The notes under the pieces: generated by a model | The model's database searches: none | Told to the model about the DNA's origin: nothing | What the model saw: the letters and a program-made list of their open reading frames with translations, nothing else | Shown here: positions 57,273-64,000 of the stretch, one piece after another | Numbering within the stretch: position 1 is the first letter of the stretch | How the letters are laid out: every line of letters begins with the position of its first letter | NCBI RefSeq assembly: GCF_022376445.1 | Contig: NW_025954962.1 | Span: 496,001-560,000, forward strand | Reading direction: 5' to 3' | DNA: 64,000 nt | Source: Fomitopsis serialis | Taxonomy: Eukaryota > Basidiomycota > Agaricomycetes > Polyporales > Fomitopsidaceae | Program-made: the position numbers and the translations under genes

Positions 57273-58330
57273 ACGATCTGCCATTGAAGAAAGAATAGAA
57301 GAGCTTCACCATCTGTACAATACAAATTACACATTACACCACGGATTCTCGCACCGTTCTGGCAGCCATTCCGCTATCGGTGTTCTACTCGTTAACCGCA
57401 ACTAAGTAAGGCCCTTCCAATACTATATACTGTTTGCGTTTGGAGATGTCCTCGACGTGAAGGCCGAAGAGAAGGGCAACGCAAAGCCCGATCCGACTTC
57501 GTTCATCGGAGACTTGCAGAAGTCCCGGGGGCTTTGTCTGGCAATCTGCGTATGTAGAAGCCATCGCAGATAAGTCCGACTACCACTGATAGGCAACGGA
57601 TTCTGAACTGAATCAAAAACCATAATCCCCATCACTAGGCGTCGCGCATGTACGACTTGACAGTGCTGACATCCTGTTTCAATATCCACGGAAGGCGAGG
57701 ACTTCTAGCTGAAGTTTGTGCAGAGCCACCGCCGTATCTCCGAACTCAAACAAGACGCCAATTCGCAGCCTTTGCAGCACAGGCACTGGCACCGAGAAGC
57801 TCAGAGCAGTTCTGTCCCCCCGATTCTGGCACGAATTCATGAGGGCTGGACTCCGCCTCAGATGCCTCAAACCTTGCGCTCAAGGACGAAGTATCAGCGC
57901 ACTCCGATGGAGGGCGGACGAAACATCAAATGCTGCAGACGCGCCTTAAGCTTCAAGCTTCAGACTCGGTCAAGCTCCGAGACGGGCAGTCGCAGTTTGC
58001 GGGATGCCGTCAGACGGTGTTCTCCCGCAGGTGCCAGTTGAGCACTGGTATGTATCGCGCGTGGCAAACAAGGGTGGTGAACGTCCGACTCGGAGCCAAG
58101 GAGCGGGCGAGATAGCGATCAGCGCCGACGGTACCCCTCAAGAGATACGCATGTGCTCCGTGTGGGTGAGGACAAACCATAGCGGCCGTTCGCCGGTCAT
58201 CGCTGGACAAGGGACATCATTGACAGAGCACACAAATAGCATTCGACATTTGTGTTATGGTTATACAGCGGGACGTACAGACGACAGCGATGGGACGCCG
58301 CTTGCATACGAGCAGCCCGTCCTGGCCGGA
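57273..58330. other. 1.06-kb convergent gap, SDR / arrestin-like
   Basis: This region lies between two stop codons. It is longer than the other convergent gaps. I find no conserved protein segment, no repeat and no RNA fold. The arrestin-like gene may extend into the right end if its last frame is mis-read. Confidence 0.45.
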
Positions 58331-61300
58331 CTACACAAACGCGCTCGCGACGGGCCGCACACACCTGACGCGGTCTTCAAATTCAGCGATGCGCCCCTGC
58401 ACCGGCACGGCGCTCTCGGACGCGCCCGCCATCTGCATGCCTGCAGTCGGACGCCCGCGGCCGTCTGCAGAGTGCACGGAGGTCACCGATGTCTCATACG
58501 AGTGGCCACTGTCGTACCCGGAGCTTGACGTCGCGGACGAGGATGTGGACGCGGAGGAGCTCGATTCGGATCTCGCTGCATTACCAACAGGGGGATGGAT
58601 GTGTGCGGTTCTCCCGCGAAAGCTTGCGCCATCGAGTTCCCGCGGAATGTCTTTGTGGATGACGGCGTGCGTATGTGGCGGGTGACACCCGAGGTCAATG
58701 TGGGGAGTTGTTGTGACATAGTTGCCGCCTCCAGTGGCCCCCGTCACCGAAATGGCTTGCTGAAACCGAGCGATTGGATATTGTTCATCGACTGGGAGGC
58801 CTTCGTGGTTTGCAGGTCCCACGGCTTGTGCGGCCAGCGCTGTTGGTGCCATACGCGCAGCGTCCGCAGTCGCGATCGGTATGTTGACAGGGGACGAGGT
58901 AATGCACGCGACCTCCGCACTGAAGATTGGGAAAGGGCAGAGCAGGCAGTCGGTGTGGGTTCTGCTGCCGTGGTACCCATGCCAACAGAAGCACAGACTA
59001 AACCGTCAGAGGGAAAAGTTCCGTGACCACTCGGAGCAGGTGTGCGTCTACCCAGATGGCGTGAGGGACGCAGGGGACGTACTGGCACTTGCGGGACATC
59101 ACTCTGATCCTGAGAGAGGCGAGGAGTAGCGTCCATATCGAGCATTGCCTCGTCAGAGCTATACGCGAAGCCCACGGGATGTCTGGCACGTCTGCGGGGG
59201 GTGGCGTGCAGTGATGTAGCAGCAGCTAGAAGCCGTTCGTTCACATCATCGACGAAAGAATCCCTTGCCCTGCGCTCCGTTTCATCACGGACATTACGGT
59301 ATTCCCTTGGGGGAAGAGCTCCGACATTGATTGTGTTGCGCCGCTGGATGGGGCGGACATCTCGTGTTCGCCCTCGGTCACGTCCGATCTACTGCCAGAG
59401 CGTGGTCCCATAGGCCGCGACACAGTAGCACGCGATGTACCGTACTCTGGGCCGGCGATAGTAGGATCCTCCAATTCTTCATCCAAGCGGGCAGAGCCGA
59501 CCACGTACTCGACCTCCTCGTCCGAGTTGGGATCCTCGAGGTCGAGGTTTCCTAGCCCACTTGACAGTTGCACGCCAGAGGATGACGCAAGCTCGTCCAC
59601 ACTCGAGTGATAGCTGGCATCCGACGAATAGACACTAGCTTCGCTATCAGACGACTCAGAAGCCTGTAGTGACGACGGGACCTGGTCGGGGTTTGTGATT
59701 CGCAAAGAATGAGTCTGCGCCTCGTGAACGGGGTTGCATAAGACATGATATGGGCCCTGCCGAGGGCGAGCTGTGTTGTGGTCATCATCGCCCGGCATGA
59801 GCCCGACTGGAGGTACTTCATTGCGCGAGAGGGACGCCTCGGTCAGTGCGTCCAGTTCACCGTCGATGGAACGACGGCGTTTCAACGGATGCACCGGCTC
59901 CACCAGAAATGAATGAGACGGCTCGCTGGGGATGGGATCGATGGATAGGAAGTTGATGACCCTGATAGGCAGTGTACCGTGGACATCGGGAGTGAGCGGG
60001 CCCGCGCTGAGCGTTACGCGAATGGAGTATTCGACCTCGAGCAACCGCGACCGGGTTACAGACAATGCTTCAGGCTTGCGAGCCATGAGTTGTCGAATAC
60101 ACCATCGATGATAGAAACGCACAAGACTTACTGGGATAAGAATGTAATGCGAGAATGAAAGTTCCTTGCCGGGGCCCACACCAGTCCACCAACCCTTGGC
60201 ACTTGCGCGGCCCTTGGTGCCCGGTTGTGCCATCTCCAGGACATTCTCTGCAACCACTTTGTGGAGCGTGGTTGTCTGGCACGCATCAGGATCGACGCTA
60301 CGAGCGCGCCCAGCATCCAACTCCGGGGTGGGTCTGAACATCGTCGTCGAGCGTACGAGCATCAACGTAAGCGTCTTCACAGTCTTCTTTGTGTCGTTTA
60401 CGACCGAGACGTTCACGTAGCAGCGTTGGCCGGCTACCCAGGTCAAGCGGTGCAACTGGGCCGTAAGCTTCACCTTCCTTTCGTTGCTAAGCATGGCAAG
60501 GCTCTTGGTGGTAGTCACCTGAAGCGGTCTCGGGGCGGAGGCTAGAAGGATGGAGGCGTTAAGGCGTGGCCAAATTTCGCAGTTCCTAAAGAAGTGCGCG
60601 ATAGAGCGTTTCCCTGTCTTGGGATCCTTCACTTTGATAGAACTGCAGAATGCGTTCAGACTCTAATCATAGACGATGCGTCCCGATCGATAAACTTACA
60701 TCATTGCTATATACTGCACAATGACCCCGGAATGCAGGTTTAATACACCCTTAGCGGCGCCAAACTTGCTGTCCACAGGCAAACGCATGGCGAACGGTAA
60801 GGTGTGCATACCCTCTATTGCGCGTGTAAAGCCGTCTGAGCCCGTAGGCGCGTCGAAAAGGCGATCCAGACCATCTGTAATCGCCGATAGTGGCGAAGCG
60901 CATTGATAGAAGGTATGACGCTCGCTCTCCCCAGGAATGCACTCGAAGCCGATGACGCGGATCTTTGGGTCGGCCAGACAAATGGGCTCGTCTTTTCTCG
61001 ACCGCTTGCGGACGCGAACCTTGACATGACCTTTCATGAACCCACCTTGGACGAAGTGTCACTATCGAGGACGATATCTACTTCCACCCGGCTTCGGGAT
61101 TTTGCATGTTCCAAGGCGACGGCGTCCGCCTGCGTGTCGTCGGGATTTTGTCCAGTCTTTCTCCGAGCAGCAACGTGCACAGTAGCTCCAGTCTTCAGCC
61201 GAGAGTTTGAGTTGCCCATGAGAGCTTTGAGCTCGGCTGCATTCCGCGTCTGGGACCGACCGAAGCTGAGAAGAGTATCGGACCGAACAAAATGACCTAG

Positions 61301-61474
61301 CGCCCCGGCCTCCGTGCCAAGTGAGGAGGCCGTGCTCGTATGGCTCGGTATAGAGGGCCGCCAGATGCTTGCGGCGGGCCCGTCCGTAGCCGCTTCGCCT
61401 GTAGGATCCAGCGGACCGCTTGTAGACTCGGAGGACCTCACCGCTGATCGTACCGTGTCTGAAGGCCCAGACAT
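58331..61474 (-). CDS. Arrestin-domain protein (frame-disrupted)
   Basis: Arrestin-related fungal proteins recruit ubiquitin ligases to membrane cargo. The start MSGPSDTVRSAVRSSE leads to a Ser-rich region, then to the arrestin N-domain (GFMKGHVKVRVRKR, IRVIGFECIPGESERHTFYQ, HTLPFAMRLPVDSKFG). An intron near 60666-60710 is followed by the C-domain (KVKLTAQLHRLTWVAGQRCY, VNVSVVNDTKKTVKTLTLML, LSFSHYILIPVSL, LEVEYSIRVTLSAG, HGTLPIRVINFLSIDPIP). The rest is a long disordered tail with acidic Ser clusters. Two clear one-base jumps lie near 61050 and 59255, and a third near 58870. The exact 3' end is uncertain. No PPxY ubiquitin-ligase motif was recognised. Confidence 0.75.
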
Positions 61475-62220
61475 AAGTTCCGCCGACTCCAGCCCACTTT
61501 TCGCGAGGAAGCCGAGAGGCGTTCATGCGGGTGCGAGACGGATGGCGTACGTTCCACAGGGCGAGGAGGCTGTGGATGGAGGCAATGCCCAACCAGCGGG
61601 GGCCGCAGAAGCCATCGTCACCGTGAGCGTGTAGTGGGTCAACGAGGTGGGGAGAGCTGGAGGAAAAGCATGGCCCGAACAGAAATGCGGCCGACCAGCC
61701 CATTGCGGACCGGGCTGATACGTAATGTCATTGAACCCATGGCCATGGCTCGTCATGCGCGACCAATGCGCAACTGGACATCCTGTTATATCGGCCAGAG
61801 ATTAGCGGAAACTCCTTGCCAGATAATATGGTGTTTGAGGCCTCACAGATGCGCCCATGATGCTGAGCATGATGGAAGTTAGAGTCCACGCTCGCGGAAG
61901 CATTTAAGCGCCTATCACTTCGTTGTACAAGGTGCCTGATTTGGCTTGTCGCACGACCATCCTCAGTAGCAGGCCGCACGATCTACCACTGAGCAGGGGG
62001 TTCCTTTGTGGCGATCTCACTGGGACCGATGAATCCATACATATGGTGACAAGCCGTACATCTAGGCTATATCCAGTGTCTATTATTGTAGTGATTGGGG
62101 TTATGCTGTACGTACAGTGTATCCGGATTATGTAGCGATACTACAGGTAATAAGAGAGAACTATGAGTAGTACCGATGAAAGTAGCATAAATATTATAAA
62201 GAGTCCTGGATATCTACCGG
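61475..62220. other. Gap upstream of the arrestin-like gene
   Basis: This 746-base stretch should include the arrestin-like promoter and the GNAT 3' end. The part 62080-62200 is AT-rich. Nothing else is recognised. Confidence 0.45.
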
Positions 62221-63356
62221 TCACCAGTGGCCGAGATCAACCTTTTCTTGGTCAACCCAAGCTCCAGCCAAGGATCGACCCCTTCGACGGGTGCACCGTC
62301 TTCAGATAAGCCAACAAACCCCACTCTGTGGTACACCTTTGCAGCAGTGGGGTTGTCGTGTGCCACATAGAGAACAACGCTCTCCTTCGTTTGAAGGAGT
62401 CTATGAGATGCGTGAGCATGTTGCAAGCAATGCGAACAATCAAGATGCACGTACTGTTGACAGACATGCCGTACGAGACGTTCCGCGCACCCCCGTTGCC
62501 TCCACCGGGGGTTCGTGAACACCTTCGTGACCCCGCGACCGTTTCGCTGGTCCGCGTGACTGCGACTATGGACGCATCTCCGGACGCTGCCCGCGCGCAC
62601 ATATCTCGTGCACCCACACCTGTCCGTTTTGGATGAGCAGCTTCGCCTCCATCGCGGCTCTGCTCATGGACAATGTGAACGGCTCCTAGCAACACGATGA
62701 GCTTCCGGGGATATCAGATCAAACTCAAACAGACTTACGGACGTCACCGCGAAGCCGCAGCAAAGCTCAGCTACGTGTAGTAAATCGCTCTCGCGGGCGG
62801 GCCTCAAGTCGTAAGAGACGTCGCGAAGCGGAGCGAGTTGTCCCGCTTGCAGAGTGGCCCTCGTGCAGTACGTAAGTTTTGCCGCGTAGTACTCCGGGTC
62901 CCGCTCCAATTTGACTCCCGTCGCCTTTGTCCACAGAGAAGCAAACGCCCGGGCGATGTCTTCGAGGGCAAAGATGGAAAAGACTCGCTCTGAAGGCACC
63001 GCTTGTTGTAGACTATGAACGAGACTCCGGAGCCTGGGGATGTAATGGCGAGGGTCGAGTTGGGTGAAAGGGATAGGCGTGTAGATGAACAGCGGATACG
63101 ATCCGAGTGGTCCTTCGGTACACGAAAGCACGAAATCGACGGAGGCGGTGAAAGAACTCGGACCCAACGTCGAACAGACAAGCCAGATGTTCGAGCCAGC
63201 GAACCATAAAGATCGGGTTGTGTCGTGCCTTCTTCGCGTAGGGCAACATAACGTTTGAGTTCCTAGGGTTATCGTGGAACGCAGCCCAAACTCCTGGGGC
63301 AGGTCTCGCGCAGACCTGTAAAGGTCGATCTGGTGGGACGACGTGCTGGACGGCAT
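62221..63356 (-). CDS. GNAT-family N-acetyltransferase (frame-disrupted)
   Basis: GNAT enzymes move an acetyl group from acetyl-CoA to an amine; the substrate here is unknown. The N-terminal part (SVDFVLSCTEGPLGSYPLFI, YTPIPFTQLDPRHYIPRLRS, SERVFSIFALEDIARAFASL, YYAAKLTYCTRATL) matches the lead domain of a basidiomycete-rich GNAT group. The acetyl-CoA site follows: IVAVTRTSETVAG, VTKVFTNPRWRQRGCAERLV with the RxxGxA loop, and VVLYVAHDNPTAAKVYHRVG. The stop is placed at 62221-62223 after a frame jump (GFDQEKVDLGHW). At least three one-base jumps are needed, near 63240, 62660 and 62265. The ATG at 63356 opens MPSSTSSHQIDLYRSARDLP. Confidence 0.75.
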
Positions 63357-64000
63357 GAGCGTATAGCAGTGATCGAAGACTGGTAGAGGGTGAAGAGTAT
63401 GCAGGGAGGTACTGAGAGATGTGCCAATCAGACGATACGCAGTACCTCGGTCTATATATGGTTATATATATGGTCAGTTGGCACTAAGGCACAGCCATGG
63501 TACGTACCAAAGCAAGCGGGTGGGCTGATAGTGGAGGGCGTACTGTACGATGGTGAACGCAATGGCTTCGTTTTATATCTCGGGGTAATTGGCATATGCC
63601 ACCATAACACCGCCCGAGTGATAGGTGTCCGACATCCCAAATTTGTGAACGCACCGAGTCACTTCCCATCACAATGAAGTCCGAATCTCCGTGGAGTTTG
63701 GTTCAAGAGCCCAATGTGTATATTCAGGCTCCCGACTAGTGGCTATTGAGTTTGGGGCGCGACTCAAAACCAAAGCTGAAACATGAATACACCGGCGAAG
63801 CTACACAGACTGTCGGTGTAACAGATGCTTTGCCCCTCGCACGGACGTAGGAAGCCGGCTTGATGCACCGGCTTAAGCGTCACACAGGAGACGAGTGAGT
63901 GACATGCGCCACGTAGGTCCGCAGGTCATCTTGCGTTGGTAAGAGAAACACGATGTGATCCAAAAGCGACCGAAGAACAATCGGTATCCAGCAGCCTCCT
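63357..64000. other. Right-end region without a recognised gene
   Basis: The left part should be the GNAT promoter. A short perfect inverted repeat (AAGCCGG/CCGGCTT, 63852-63874) could form a seven-base-pair stem with a nine-base loop. No coding signal was found before the window ends. Confidence 0.45.

Noticed and set aside
58744..59244. 166-codon minus frame as a separate gene
   Set aside because: It starts at GTG and continues the disordered tail of the arrestin-like protein after a one-base jump.
1..64000. CRISPR arrays, insertion sequences, transposons, rRNA
   Set aside because: No spaced direct repeats, terminal repeats, transposase or reverse transcriptase motifs, or rRNA signatures were seen.

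Overview
The window is nuclear DNA of a filamentous basidiomycete, most likely an Agaricomycete (mushroom-forming or wood-rot class). Genes sit close together on both strands, almost all are split by many 46-60 nt GT-AG introns, several start from short shared promoters, and the gene set is eukaryotic housekeeping (26S proteasome, importin alpha, septin, LSm ring, mitochondrial ribosome) plus fungal-specific families (CAS1 O-acetyltransferase, Bck1-type MAPKKK, ankyrin-dilute protein, a GPI-type secreted repeat protein). I cannot name the species. No bacterial operon, phage, CRISPR array, tRNA, rRNA or transposon was recognised.

Layout. 0-14 kb: partial DXD glycosyltransferase (+), RPE1 (-), secreted 11-residue-repeat protein (+), COX13 (-), RPN2 (+), a D-2-hydroxyacid dehydrogenase (+), importin alpha (+), a compact five-exon LSM5 (-). 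14-23 kb: mitochondrial bS16m (+), an acyl-CoA-binding/ankyrin protein (-), succinyl-CoA ligase alpha LSC1 (-), the MTR10/transportin-SR import receptor (-), a septin (-). 24-34 kb: mitochondrial mS35 (-), a CXXC zinc-binding protein (+), a Bck1-like MAPKKK (-), the GID8 subunit of the CTLH/GID E3 ligase (-), ribosome-biogenesis factor RRP15 (-). 34-48 kb: ankyrin + dilute-domain protein (+), rhomboid protease (+), a small coiled-coil protein (-), a divergent REX4-like exonuclease fold (-), a mitochondrial PPR-like protein (-). 48-64 kb: STS1/Cut8 proteasome tether (-), CAS1 glycan O-acetyltransferase (-), ESCRT cofactor VTA1 (-), SDR oxidoreductase (+), arrestin-like protein (-), GNAT acetyltransferase (-).

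There is no single pathway cluster. The products serve nuclear import (importin alpha, MTR10), proteasome structure and location (RPN2, STS1; importin alpha is the known partner of STS1), protein turnover (GID8), mitochondrial translation and energy metabolism (bS16m, mS35, PPR, COX13, LSC1) and the cell surface (CAS1, BCK1, septin, secreted repeat protein).

The strongest unusual signal is technical or evolutionary: about twenty conserved genes read through only if one-base jumps are allowed, mostly a single missing base and often in a short homopolymer, whereas neighbours such as COX13, RPN2, importin alpha, LSM5, mS35, RRP15, STS1 and the SDR are clean. Consensus error in patches is the simplest reading. 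The most interesting biology is a REX4-like protein that has lost most DEDD catalytic residues and a secreted protein built from a perfect 33-nt (11-residue) repeat. Gene coordinates below run from start codon to stop codon and include introns.
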